Part shown: positions 41,901 through 49,461 of the stretch, one piece after another
How the letters are laid out: every line of letters begins with the position of its first letter
How positions within the stretch are numbered: position 1 is the stretch's first letter
From: Urophycis tenuis
Taxonomy: Eukaryota > Chordata > Actinopteri > Gadiformes > Phycidae
Assembly: GCA_036785325.1 (NCBI GenBank)
Contig: JAXIVH010000073.1
Location: 159,001-223,000, forward strand
Length of the DNA stretch: 64,000 bases
Direction: 5' to 3'
Translations under genes and position numbers: made by a program
The notes under the pieces: generated by a model
What the model saw: the letters and a program-made list of their open reading frames with translations, nothing else
Databases searched by the model: none
What the model was told of the DNA's origin: nothing

Positions 41901-43454
41901 TTTTATTGCCCTCAAAAATGCCATGTGTTCATCGCCTGTTTTCTGTAGTCCGGATTTTCAGAAGCGCTTCAAGGTCCAGACAGATGCTTCAGATGTTGGC
42001 ATTGGAACTGTGTTATTACAAGGGGACGAGGGAGAGGAGAGACCGGTATTGTATCTCAGCCGGAAGTTGGTACCCCGGGAGACAAGGTATTCCACAGTTG
42101 AAAAGGAGGGCTTAGCCATTAAATGGGCTTTGGAGAGTTTGCGCTATTATCTCCTCGGAAGGGAGTTTGACTTTGAAACTGACCACAGAGCGCTGTCTTG
42201 GATCAAAACAATGAAGGATCGCAATGCTAGGGTCACAAGATGGTATCTTGACTTGCAACCCTTCAGTTTCCAGATCAGGCACAAATCTGGTAAGACCAAC
42301 CTGTTGGCAGACTACCTGTCTCGGTTGACCACCACAGCTGAGCCAGGAGAGGGGGAAGGTAATGTGGCAGTATCCCCTGCCACTAGTAAGACACCACAGC
42401 AGCACATTACACCATCACTCATCTCACAGACCACATGTTAGCCAGGTAGCATACTCTTTAGTTTGGTGGGTGCACACACTGAGCTATATATATATAACAT
42501 CCAAGTAAGTTTCCTGTGCTATTGCCATACATCCACACATATACATACACAGACACAGAAACATTTGTTTTAAGTTGTTTCTTTATTATGAGCAGGCCTT
42601 AATTCATGTATTGTTTTGCTTACCACAGTGCTTCCTGGTGCTGGGCAGTGGAGAAGGACCCGAGCTGTGTTTCAGGCTGACTTTTATAATGCCGGAGAAA
42701 TTCGTAGGGAGCGTGCTCGGCCCCTCCCACTGAACCATACCAACTGTGGGGCTGAAATTAATAGGGAGATTAATTTCCAGACCAAGTTTGTGTTTGAATA
42801 TTTTGATGACCACCTTTAGGTACGTTAAAATAAGTGTAAGTAGAGTTGGCAAGGTAAAGACATGGGAAATGATCATGGGGTTTAAATTATTATATGTTGG
42901 AGTCCAATTAAAGGTGGTATGGTCCAGAGGGAGGGGCCTAGCCTTTAAATGGAGGGATTCTACCCTGCCTAGACAGTCAGTGAAGGGCTGTGGTGCTTTG
43001 CAGATGGGGTTTGTAGAGAGGTGGTTCCCTATTCTATATGTCCTTTTTCTTTATTGTTTTCACCCACTTTATTGGATTAAAAGAAAATCACTTGAACTTA
43101 AAGAGTAAATGGACTTTGTTTTACGAGTTTTGGACATTTGAGACATCTTTTTCAGTTAGCCTGCGGCTACACTACCCTCACTCTAGGTCAGAGTGTGACA
43201 CATGCCATGACATTATGAGGGGCAAACATGTGGCATTAGTATTAACTAGTAATTTCATTCTGCATTACACCATCAAACAGCAAACAAGTAGACTTTCATT
43301 TTGCAAGGGAATGTGTTTGTAAGCTTGTGTACCGTTGCATCTCCTTTGGATGAGCAGCAGCTCCACCACATGTGGTTACTCCCACTCTTCACCCAAGGGG
43401 CAAGGTCTTTGCAGTTCCTTCGATTGGACGCGGAAACCATTTTCTTCTTCATCC
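24018..43454 (-). CDS. Transposase-like gene (Kolobok-type), four C-terminal exons
   Basis: Exons on the minus strand are 43454-43333, 36882-36654, 36172-36020 and 24289-24018, each bounded by AG and GT. The joins are in frame: GDAT|ELHRRW, KHTG|QLEV and SAAG|LPRHN. Landmarks are CKDLAPWVKSGSNHMWW, RRWTSILYHISGVHRW, RMKKWLSVDSAAYKALLEIV, LEVFHNALLKYCPKRLHFEY, ARTMLAVMDHNKN and VVYQKQSKQWIARP, ending in RIPRLPANIALQPKP. These recall, from memory, the C-terminal half of transposase-like proteins common in fish. All four exons are open. N-terminal exons, where a THAP finger and the first catalytic aspartates would be, were not found. Its introns hold about 18 kb of later insertions. It could be a transposase or a host-retained descendant. 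Confidence 0.6.
24291..24803 (+). mobile_element. 5'-truncated L2 LINE, 3' end
   Basis: Encodes the last about 115 residues of an L2 ORF2: HHITPILKSLHWLPVRYRID, then TPRTRLRTMGDRAF and LWNALPDHLR, ending TFFK-like and LFRKVFG. The 3' UTR ends TTATAAATAAAATGTATT followed by (ATT)n. It lies in the last intron of the transposase-like gene, in the opposite orientation. Confidence 0.85.
27211..29313. mobile_element. Non-autonomous Helitron-like insert
   Basis: About 2.1 kb of non-coding sequence in a hAT intron. It has internal tandem units (27386-28210) and ends in two adjacent copies of a nested hairpin: outer AGGGACC/GGTCCCT, inner CCTGT-TTC-ACAGG, at about 29231-29264 and 29275-29309, each followed by AATAA. 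Similar hairpin ends occur on fish Helitron/Helentron derivatives, from memory. The left boundary is approximate. A 14-bp palindrome TGTCCCGCGGGACA sits near 27220. Confidence 0.45.
27386..28210 (+). repeat. Degenerate long tandem repeat (4 units)
   Basis: Units start near 27389, 27560, 27733 and 28052 with ATGGCCGACTTTGACGG. They share GGCCACGCCCTT, AAATAGCACAACTTT and TGGGAGGA(A/G)TTCGTTC. The first two are about 172 bp apart; later ones are longer and more diverged. Confidence 0.7.
29813..30250 (+). repeat. Two degenerate ~210-bp repeats in the hAT 3' region
   Basis: Both copies share CAGGTT(A/G)AC, AAAGCACT(T/C)TAATGTTCCCA, GCACATAATTG(A/G)TTGCATA and GAAATGTG. Non-coding, after the transposase stop. 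Confidence 0.55.
30516..31794 (+). pseudogene. PIF/Harbinger DDE transposase (HARBI1-like)
   Basis: Exon 1 is 30516-30983 and exon 2 is 31151-31794 (CCCAG|GTAGG, CACACAG|GT). The helix-turn-helix region reads VAIALYKLGSCSEYRVVAGK, with SITTVHRCVYSLCRVL after it. The catalytic core has YGAIDGSHIPV, LPGSTHDAAVL, VGDPAYPLLPWL and AVEHSLGRLKARWRVL. A single frameshift lies between about 31330 and 31385; the frame resumes at IEDTNIPFLLVGDPAYP. It would cut and paste Harbinger ends into TWA-type targets. The hAT element sits just upstream of the start codon, so the promoter is probably lost as well. Confidence 0.85.
32510..33239. mobile_element. Harbinger MITE derived from the 51-56 kb element
   Basis: TIRs AGCCTAGTTTATACTTC at both ends with TTA duplications (32507-32509, 33240-33242). 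Interior blocks match 51467-52475 of the larger element on the opposite strand, including the stretch around GTCTTGCGTCCTGGTCAAGC. An internal deletion removed both genes. Confidence 0.88.
32933..32961. repeat. (TA)n within GCGTATATA repeats
   Basis: Pure TA run inside repeated AGCGTATATA motifs of the MITE. The related sequence at 51740-51800 has the same motif. Confidence 0.8.
33403..33820 (+). mobile_element. Tc1/mariner relic
   Basis: Right end GGGGTGTACTCACTTTTATG and left AACTGAGTACACCC resemble Tc1-type inverted ends. Inside, TGGTTTGGGGCTGCATGA and TACTGTGACATACTGA match the region of Tc1 transposase around VWGCM and YCDIL. About 410 bp remain, with no open frame. Confidence 0.6.
34038..34559. 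mobile_element. Harbinger-type MITE, TTA duplication
   Basis: Inverted repeats GGCTGCATCCGAATAC / GTATTCGGATGCAGCC (16 bp, perfect) with TTA on both sides (34035-34037, 34560-34562). Interior repeats of GTACTA/ACGTACTAC. No coding capacity. It lies in an intron of the SANT gene. Confidence 0.85.
36183..36653. other. Intron of the transposase-like gene
   Basis: Between exons at 36172 and 36654. No features recognised. Confidence 0.5.
36967..37875 (+). repeat. 5' LTR of the Gmr1-type element
   Basis: Starts TGTGGCAGTATCCCC and ends GAGTGTGACA. 909 bp against 838 bp for the 3' LTR; the 71-bp excess is exactly a 62-bp LINE fragment plus its 9-bp target duplication. Otherwise nearly identical to the 3' LTR, so the insertion is young. 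Confidence 0.93.
37695..37756 (-). mobile_element. Rex3-like LINE 3' scrap inside the 5' LTR
   Basis: On the minus strand it ends CCGGATAAGCGGAGGATATGG then (ATGG)n, the typical Rex3 tail. It is flanked by AGAAAATCA at 37686-37694 and 37757-37765 and is absent from the 3' LTR. Confidence 0.85.
37878..37895 (+). other. Candidate primer-binding site
   Basis: TGGTGGCAGTGGTGGGAT starts two bases after the LTR. It resembles the complement of a leucine tRNA 3' end (TGGTGTCAGAAGTGGGAT) with four mismatches. The tRNA identity is inferred. Confidence 0.5.
37894..42441 (+). CDS. Gag-Pol polyprotein with integrase before RT
   Basis: 1515 residues from ATG 37894. Gag has a capsid-like region (residues about 140-300) with WAYRLVPLLTGKALEAYSAM and a CCHC knuckle CYYCQQPGHKALDC near 367. 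The protease reads ALLDNGSSMSLI near 424 (DNG instead of the usual DTG/DSG). Integrase: HHCC at about 640-682, then the DDE residues in MDVVGPLE, TDQATNF and GLVERFNQTL (about 710, 769, 806). RT follows at about 1090-1270, with MDLCKGYWQIP and AAYLDDVVIF. RNase H comes last, with QTDASDVGIGTVL and TDHRALSWI. The order PR-IN-RT-RH is the Gmr1-clade order. There are no stops or frameshifts. The upstream LTR part of the same open frame is unlikely to be coding. Confidence 0.95.
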   Translation: MATRPVPRAGRRNIQTRRKTAKLKTDVEPTAPDTEDEDWETDGDEGGPSFQPPYGGRPQPEMVMLLRQFMGTQRDREEAMLEELRGLRTAVQAGSQPPTPAASPVSLMRLPTNFHTPRPPAAPALQPQPSVPAPRKDPKLLPFQFGEDIENYLLRFERIARTWAWPATEWAYRLVPLLTGKALEAYSAMDEDRSDSYPDLKQALLAKFDISSETYRQRFRDPAVAQGEMPTETYQRLKGLYRRWIKPDQCSVEDIGEAIVLEQLLRVFPPDIRTWVKEREPTTGLEAAKLATQYVNARRLVLPKSQQRQPDRGQSANRQEGQKWSNYGTQGKVGVNRGVQPVIASRGAWGFSRHVQQPSTSRGEIICYYCQQPGHKALDCPLKKPKLSGYCYVPRREVCIEPGTMCLEDPSFHPVTVNGVPVLALLDNGSSMSLIKKCFLTDSGIAYGNKTDIECVHGDQKSYPTSEVTVVVDGQAFLLQVGVVDRLSVDCILGRDLPILRDLIAGKQPKYEMCAMVTRSQVKAGLEPLPDLDGGLCEGGSKGPRKSRRQRRMEKMQGTPTQGETYPEPVSVNWDIPNDISQLQMSDPTLSFLYKQVEDGEGKQDSGPRFMVENDILYAMGYAGKRLVVPTSCRPLVLHLAHTIPWAGHLGQQKTYLRLGSRFYWPTMFTDVKHFCTTCPECQVTTHITSKRVPLHPLPIISTPFRRIAMDVVGPLEKSSSGYQYILVICDYATRFPEAFPLRSIKTPKIIGALVQLFSRVGLPDEIITDQATNFTSGTMKQLQRELGIKGIRTTPYHPQTDGLVERFNQTLKQMLRKFVSDTGHDWDKWLPFILFAYREVPQASTGFSPFELLYGWPVQGPLDLLRKEWEATKRPAPEGILTYVLQMRERLERYHEEARDHLERAQQDQKRWYDKTARQRELTPGQRVLILLPTSSNKLLAKWQGPYEVLRRMGPVTYEVAHPDKGKISQVYHINLLKEWKEREPSQVLLVRQVKEEDGESDSNLQQLLQPKTPHLVHLSSQNQQELRMLFREMPGLFQDGPGRTTQIQHTIRLQKADTPPIRQRPYRIPERLVGPLQEEVQKMLDLGVIEPSRSEWSSPLVMVPKKDGSQRPCVDFRKVNAISCFDAYPMPRIDDLVERVGTARYITTMDLCKGYWQIPLEENSKQYTAFRTPSGLYQFTVMPFGLHGAPATFQRLMDAVLTGFESFSAAYLDDVVIFSHSWEDHLQHLRQILTCIERAGLSLNAEKCEWAKDEVQYLGFHLGGGHIRPLVDKVEAIRNAQPPRTKKQVRSFMGLVGWYSNFIPHYSTLATPLTNLTRKGEPNPVRWSPECEQSFIALKNAMCSSPVFCSPDFQKRFKVQTDASDVGIGTVLLQGDEGEERPVLYLSRKLVPRETRYSTVEKEGLAIKWALESLRYYLLGREFDFETDHRALSWIKTMKDRNARVTRWYLDLQPFSFQIRHKSGKTNLLADYLSRLTTTAEPGEGEGNVAVSPATSKTPQQHITPSLISQTTC
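42347..42362 (+). other. Polypurine tract
   Basis: AGGAGAGGGGGAAGGTAA directly precedes the 3' LTR. Confidence 0.6.
42363..43200 (+). repeat. 3' LTR of the Gmr1-type element
   Basis: 838 bp, TGTGGCAG...GTGTGACA, the uninterrupted version. The end of the gag-pol frame (to 42441) overlaps its first 79 bases. Confidence 0.93.
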
Positions 43455-43551
43455 CTGAATTACACAAGTAAATTATTATACTGGGAATGAACTTCAGACA
43501 ATGTGCTCAAGAAGGGTGTACTTCCTAATGTAACAGACTCCCAGACGACAA

Positions 43552-44475
43552 AGACAGACAGACAGACAGACAGACAGACATACTTTATTGATCCCTGAGG
43601 GAAATTGTCTTCGTGACAAAACTCCAGTAGAAAAAAGAGGACACTCTACGTATAGTAGAGTGTTAGAAAATATAAATATAAATATATAAGGAAACCTATG
43701 TAAAAATATAAAACCTATGTACAAATATAATGTAACCTATGTAACAAAATATATAAAAATGTACATAAAGAAATGATAATATACATAAATGTACATACAT
43801 CCAGGCATACACTACAAGGTAATAGCATACACTAGGATGTAGCATGTCGGATTTTTGTAAAAACCAGTTGTGCAGAGATGACCAGATGACCAGTTGTGTA
43901 GTAAATCACAGTCATGCAGTGAAATGACCAGTTATGTAGTGATATTACAGTGAAATGAAATGACAGTCATGTAATAAGATATAGTGTAGTGGACCAATTA
44001 TGCAGACGACAGTGACAAATTGTACAGTTTGATGACCACAGGCAGGAATGATTTCCTATGTCGCTCTGTGGTGCATCTAGGTGAGAGGAGTCTTCTGCTG
44101 AAGGTACTCCTCCGCTGAGCTAGGGTGGAAAAGAGAGGGTGAGAGGCATTGTCCATGATAGTCCGTAGCCTGGACAGCATCCTCCTATCTGCCACGGTAG
44201 TCAGAGTGTCCAATTCCTCACCCACAACATCACCAGCCCTCTTGATGAGTCTATTGAGTCTATTGGTGTCCGCGACCCTCATCCCACTGCCCCAGCATGT
44301 GACAGCGAAGAAGATCGCACTGGCAACCACAGACTCGTAGAACATCCTCAGCATTGTCCTACAGATGTTGAAGGACCTTAGCCTCCTAAGAAAAAATAGT
44401 CGGCTTTGGCCCTTCTTATAGATAGCCTCTGTGTTCCTGGTCCAGTCCAACTTGTTGTTGAAGTACACCCCTGTC
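43552..44475 (-). mobile_element. L2/CR1-group LINE, 3' end
   Basis: Minus-strand RT C-terminus (NNKLDWTRNTEAIYKKGQSR, LRRLRSFNICRTMLRMFYES, NRLNRLIKRAGDVVG, RTIMDNASHPLF) followed by about 450 bp of 3' UTR. The tail reads TTGATCCCTGAGG in plus orientation next to a (GACA)n run at 43552-43580. It is the same family as 63085-63895. It meets the BEL element abruptly at about 44475. Confidence 0.8.
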
Positions 44476-44478
44476 CCT

Positions 44479-47400
44479 GAAAAGGAAGTTTGAAAAGAAT
44501 GAACAATATCACAGAGAATACACAACCTTTTTGGAAGCAGTGATCGAAAAGGGCCACGCAGAAGTGGTGCCGCCCAATGAGTTGGAAACACAAAGTGGAA
44601 AGAGGTGGTACATTCCACATCATGGCGTGCATCACCCGAAAAAGGGCTCCTTGAGAGTAGTATTTGATTGTTCAGCATCCTTTCAGGGAACTTCTTTGAA
44701 TAGCAAATTGATTCAAGGTCCAAACCTGACCAGCAACCTGACTGGTGTCCTGTTGCGCTTCCGCCAGGGAACCAGTTGCATTCATGGCAGATATCGAAGG
44801 CATGTTTCACCAGGTGAGAGTAATGGAGAATCAAGTGGACTTTTTGTGTTTTTTTTGGGGCCTAACGGTGACACAAGGGAACCGCTAAAGGAATATAGAA
44901 TGACCGTACACTTATTCGGAGCCACCTCCTCCCCAAGTTGTGCTTCCTTTGCCCTCAGACAGACAGCAGATGACTTCCAAGACCATTTTCTGCCCGACAT
45001 AGTGGAGACAATAAAGAACAATTTCTACGTCGATGATTGCCTAAAATCAGTGGCCACTGACTCTGACGCAGTGACAATGTGCAAAGAGCTTGAAACAGCT
45101 TGCTCAATGGGAGGCTTTAGATTGCACAAGTGGATCAGTAACAGCAGGCAGGTCCTGATGTCCATCCCACAGGCAGACCGAGCAAAGGAGGTCAAAGATC
45201 TCGATCTGGAATACAGTGAACTTCCTACAGAGAGAAGTCTCGGTATACAGTGGCAAATTGAGAGGGACCAACTCACATTTGCAGTAAGTCTGAAAGGGCA
45301 GCCATGCACACGAAGGGGAATACTGTCCATCATCGCATCTGTCTATGACCCTCTTGGCTTTGTATGTCCATTCACCTTAACTGCTAAACATATTCTGCAG
45401 GACCTATGCAAGCAGAACTATGCCTGGGACAAAGAGCTACCTGAGCATTATGTCCAGCTCTGGCAAGAATGGATGGCAGGTTTAAGTCATATGTCTCAGC
45501 TCAGTGTCGACCGATGCTTCAAACTAAAAGGCTTTGGTCCAATAACATATGCTCAACTACATCACTTCAGTGATGCATCTGAGAGTGACTATGGATGTGT
45601 CGCATATCTCAAACTCACCAACGAAAGAAATGAAGTGCACTCCACATTTCTAATGGGGAAATCACGTGTTGCACCCCTAAACAAACCACAATGCCAAGAA
45701 TGGAACTCACTGCTGCACTGCTAGCAGTGCGAATGGATGGACTGTTAAAGGCAGAATTGCAGCTCACTTTAGAAACCTCAATTTTCTGGACAGATAGTAC
45801 ATCAACACTAATGTACATTAGGAATGAAAACAAAAGGTTCAAAACCTTTGTTGCAAACCGAGTGAATACAATCAGACAACTGACCATGGTCAAACAGTGG
45901 AGGTACATCAACACAAAACAAAATCCAGCAGACTGTGCATCTCGTGGTCTTAAGGCCAGCACCCTTCTGAACTCACCCATGTGGCTGAATGGCCCAGACT
46001 TTCTCAAAGGTAATGAATCTGAATGGCCCATATCTGACAGTGTTATGCAAATATGTGATGAAGATAATGACGTGGAAGTGAGAAAGGATGCTCTCGTCAT
46101 GAATGTGTTAGTAAAACCACAACACAATCCTACTCATGACTTCATACACCATCATTCAAAGTGGAACAAGCTTACCAGAGTAATAGCATTGCTACTTAAT
46201 CTCAAAGATGTTCTCTTGCACCTGAGGCAGAAAAGGAAGGAAATACTTACCGACATGAGTATTAAGAACTCTGATGCAAAGAAACAATGTCTGGTGGAAA
46301 GAAAAATGCAAACAGTTAAGAAATGCTTGAATGTACAACCTCTCACAGTGAACGACGTCAAAAGAGCAGAGAAAGCAATCATATGCTTCACGCAATTGGA
46401 GGAATTTCCTAGTGAAATTGAAAGACTGAGAATGGATGCTCACGTAAGTCCTAAAAGCCACATTCGAAAGCTCGATCCTTTTCTACAGGATGGCCTTTTA
46501 CACACAGGAGGGAGATTAAGCAGGATGGCTATGCCAGAATGCAGGAAACACCCCGTGGTTCTTCCAAAACACCATCACACGTCCAAACTGGTGCTGAAAC
46601 ATATACATGAACAACTAGGACATTGTGGAAGGAATCACATGCTTTCCAAGTTGCGCCAACAGTATTGGATCCCAGCAGCCAATTCCCTTGCAAGAAAGAT
46701 CCGCTCTGAATGCACATTCTGCAGGCGTTCCCACTCTCGCTTAGGAGAGCAAAAGATGGCAGACTTGCCAAAGGACAGAGTAACCCCAGACCTCCCACCA
46801 TTCACCTCTACTTTGGCCCAATAATAGTGAAAAGAGGACGGAGTGAACTGAAAAGATATGGTGTAATTTTTACATGTCTCACAACCAGAGCAATACATTT
46901 AGAAATTTCTAACTCACTCGATACTGACGCCTGTATCAATGCAATACGCAGGTTCATAAGCAGACGTGGTCAGGTAAAACAAATAAGATCTGACAATGGA
47001 ACTAATCTGACTTCGGCTGACCGTGAACTCAGGAATGCAGTTAAAGAATGGAATCAAAGCCACAAACTCCAAACTGCTCTTCAACAGAAAGGCATCGAAT
47101 GGATTTACAACCCACCTGCCGCTTCACATTTTGGAGGCGTATGGGAGAGGCTAATCAAGCAAGTCAAACTGACACTTCTATCACTGACAAGACAACAAAC
47201 ATTAGATGATGAGTCCCTGCATACATTCATGTGTGAGGTGGAGGCTATCATTAACAGTCGCCCACTTACTTCTCTGTCGGATAGTCCCAATGACCTAGAA
47301 CCTCTAACGCCCAACCATCTTTTACTGCTTAAGGGTCAAACTTTACTACCCCCTGGTTTGTTTCAGAAATCAGACTTGTATAGTAGACGCAGATGGAGGC

Positions 47401-47642
47401 AGAAAAGATGGGTTAGGGAGTATCTTCCCACTTTACAAGAAAGGCAGAAATGGTTTAAACAGAAAAGAAATTACATGTGTGGAGATATTGTGTTAATTGC
47501 AGACCCTACTGCCCCTAGGGGATCGTGGATGTTGGGAAGGGTTGTTGACACGAAGAAAGATTCTAAGGGAATTGTTCGTAGTCTGAGTCTTAAAACAAAA
47601 ACAAGTATTGTGGATAGACCACAGTGGCGAAGGTTTGTTTGA
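44479..47642 (+). pseudogene. BEL/Pao pol: RT, RNase H, integrase
   Basis: RT motifs include HHGVHHPKKGSLRVVFDCSA, ADIEGMFHQV (in an alternative frame, 44768-44850), EYRMTVHLFGATSSP and the catalytic NNFYVDDCLKS. RNase H follows (PRMELTAALLAVRM, WTDSTSTLMYI). Integrase has a zinc finger (HEQLGHCGRNHML ... CTFCRR) and a core with IRSDNGTNLTSADREL and PPAASHFGGVWERLIKQVK, typical of BEL/Pao. Frameshifts lie near 44768 (GGG), 44850 (T8G4), 45683 and 46800, the last with about 16 bases missing. Inactive. Confidence 0.88.
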
Positions 47643-48107
47643 TGTTGGAAAATGACATGTAAATATGGATGTTTATTATGTATATGATGTTACTTACCTG
47701 TATGATTTGACCAAAACACACTGATATCTGGATCGATACATGCGCACTGGACCGTATTCGTGCAGACATGCTTACATATGCGTACATACACTACACGCAA
47801 GTGGAGAAATGGACTCTTGAATTGCATAAACGTTTAGTTACACTGGACTCTAAAAATGAGCTGACACTCATAGACGTTGATATGTACTGATGATTTGTAT
47901 TAAAAAAAAAAAATTAAAAAAAAAGGTGTTTTGTATTGAAATGGAACTTATGAACAGATGTTTGATATCTGATGTTTGATTATGCATGCTCAATTCTGAT
48001 TACTCGTTTGACAGATCATTGACTATGATGTTGGAAATGGTTTATGGCTCCATATTGTTATTTATTTGTTATTGTACCTGTATAGCTGGTAGCAATAAGG
48101 GGGCCGG

Positions 48108-48501
48108 TGTGTAGGAGCCATTTTTTACTTTCCTTTGATTTTCCGTTAAGGCAAATTCCTGACCCCTGCTGGCAGTAGTAATTGTTGTACCTGAACCCCC
48201 CTGGTTATGTTTACGTGTTTATTCTAACACCTGGGACAGCTAATTGGCACAGGGCAAGACAAAGGCCTGTAGAATCATTTGTTTGTTAGTGGGCTTTCGG
48301 GGTAGAAAGAATTGGATTTTGGAGACGCCAGCAGGCACATGGTTTTTCAATTGAATCTATGTTTTGAATCGTTGCATCTATGTTTGAATCGTTGAACCTA
48401 TGTTTTGAAGCTACGTTGGAATGGACGGAGAAATAAAACCTAAGTTAATATGCACCCTTTATAGTCAACATTTTTTTCGACTCCTAAGTTTTACCAAAAC
48501 A
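48108..48501 (+). repeat. 3' LTR of the BEL/Pao element
   Basis: Starts TGTGTAGGAGCC after the polypurine tract and ends TACCAAAACA. AATAAA near 48433 is the likely polyadenylation signal. Three imperfect GAATC(G/T)(A/T)TG repeats lie near 48350-48400. Confidence 0.7.
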
Positions 48502-48776
48502 TTTGATCTATTGAAACCCCTTCGGCGTCTAGATGAAGTGACTTATTAGAAGGCACTACAGTGTTGAAGGCACTGGATGTTGTTGTGACACAGGACTATG
48601 AGAGGTTAAGGTCACTGAGATGAAATGAAAAGTTCATTGCCAAGGAAAATGTCATATAGGCCCAAGTAATATTACCTTGCTGATTACATATTTGAATTGC
48701 TTTTTATACAACATAGTTTTGATCATGAATGGTGTCACTAATGTAGTTATTGTGTTTTTGTATTATTATTTAACAG

Positions 48777-49012
48777 AAGAGAAGAAAATGACATTGGAAT
48801 CCATTCTTACTTTCACTACGGGGTCCAATGTGGTTCCACCGATGGGGTTCTCCCCTCAGCCATCCTTGGAATTCCTTCATGGTGGAGGAAAATATCCCAA
48901 CGCAAACACCTGCATAAACTGCTTACGGCTGCCCCTTCACTCAGAGTACGAGCCTTTCAAGGAGGCAATGGAGTTTGCAATCCAAAACACGTATGGGTTT
49001 GGTATGGCTTAG
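48777..49012 (+). pseudogene. HECT E3 ligase C-lobe, orphan terminal exon
   Basis: Acceptor TTATTTAACAG|AAG, then 77 codons to TAG. ESILTFTTGSNVVPPMGF, LEFLHGGGKYPNANTC, NCLRLPLHSEYEPFKEAMEF and IQNTYGFGMA are the HECT C-lobe, with the acceptor cysteine in NANTC. The nearest upstream 270 bp hold no matching exon, and beyond that is the BEL element. It is either the last exon of a disrupted G2E3-like ligase gene or a piece carried by a transposon. Confidence 0.65.
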
Positions 49013-49158
49013 GGTGTCTGTTAATTTGGATCAGTTTTAATAGCCTGGTATGACCCGCCCATAATACTTCTCTTCATTCATATTCATGGACTGGAGGTTC
49101 TTTGACCTGACACGATTGTAGGGGCGGGAGGATTGCACTCAGTTCTGGTTTCGTTCGC

Positions 49159-49406
49159 TCAAAGTGTAACACTGTTATAACAGTAAAAGTGAAAATGAAT
49201 ACAAAAAGTGTACTTGCATGAGTAGCCAAGGCCCTAAACCAGGTGATTAGGCCTAAAGCTTCAAAGAGGGAATTGACATATTTCATTCCATTTCACTGCC
49301 AGAATTACATACAGTAGGTGAAGTGAAATGGAATGAAATATGTCAATTCCCTCTTTGAAGCTTTAGGCCTAATCACTTTTACTATTATAACAGTGTTACA
49401 CTTTGA
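49159..49406. repeat. Foldback palindrome with 55-bp perfect inner arms
   Basis: 49243-49297 and 49322-49376 are perfect inverted repeats around a 24-bp loop. Outer arms (TCAAAGTGTAACACTGTTAT...) extend the pairing to 49159 and 49406, with about 50 extra bases on the left side. No coding sequence. Confidence 0.88.
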
Positions 49407-49461
49407 ACATTAAAGTGAAATGAATTAAAACAGTTCATTATCAATAAGGTCTACTCGTGTT

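Larger units (their letters stand above)
36967..43200 (+). mobile_element. Gmr1-type Ty3/gypsy retrotransposon, intact
   Basis: Two LTRs (36967-37875, 42363-43200), a 5-bp duplication CATGC (36962-36966, 43201-43205), a primer site, a polypurine tract and one uninterrupted gag-pol frame. Integrase lies upstream of RT, as in the Gmr1 clade of deuterostome gypsy elements and unlike ordinary gypsy. It sits in an intron of the transposase-like gene, in the opposite orientation. Confidence 0.93.
22223..43454. mobile_element. Kolobok-like unit: P2X7-like gene plus convergent transposase-like gene
   Basis: The left end is TTAA (22223-22226) followed by AGGGATATTCCGCC. TTAA target plus AGGG ends are the Kolobok signature. 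About 460 bp of terminal sequence precede a plus-strand two-exon gene (22689-23376). A minus-strand transposase-like gene points toward it, with polyadenylation signals between the two. The right terminus was not found; 43454 is the last exon edge I can support. The unit is now stretched by nested insertions, all of which fall in introns. The superfamily assignment is inference. Confidence 0.5.
44476..48501 (+). mobile_element. BEL/Pao retrotransposon, 5' truncated
   Basis: Begins inside RT and continues through RNase H, integrase, a polypurine tract (AAGGGGGCCGG) and the 3' LTR. The 5' LTR, gag and protease are missing. The left junction with a LINE suggests deletion by rearrangement. Confidence 0.85.

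Noticed and set aside
44531..45724. Intact BEL RT
   Set aside because: The open frame bridges a stretch (about 44768-44850) that is read in the wrong frame and loses the ADIEGMFHQ motif.
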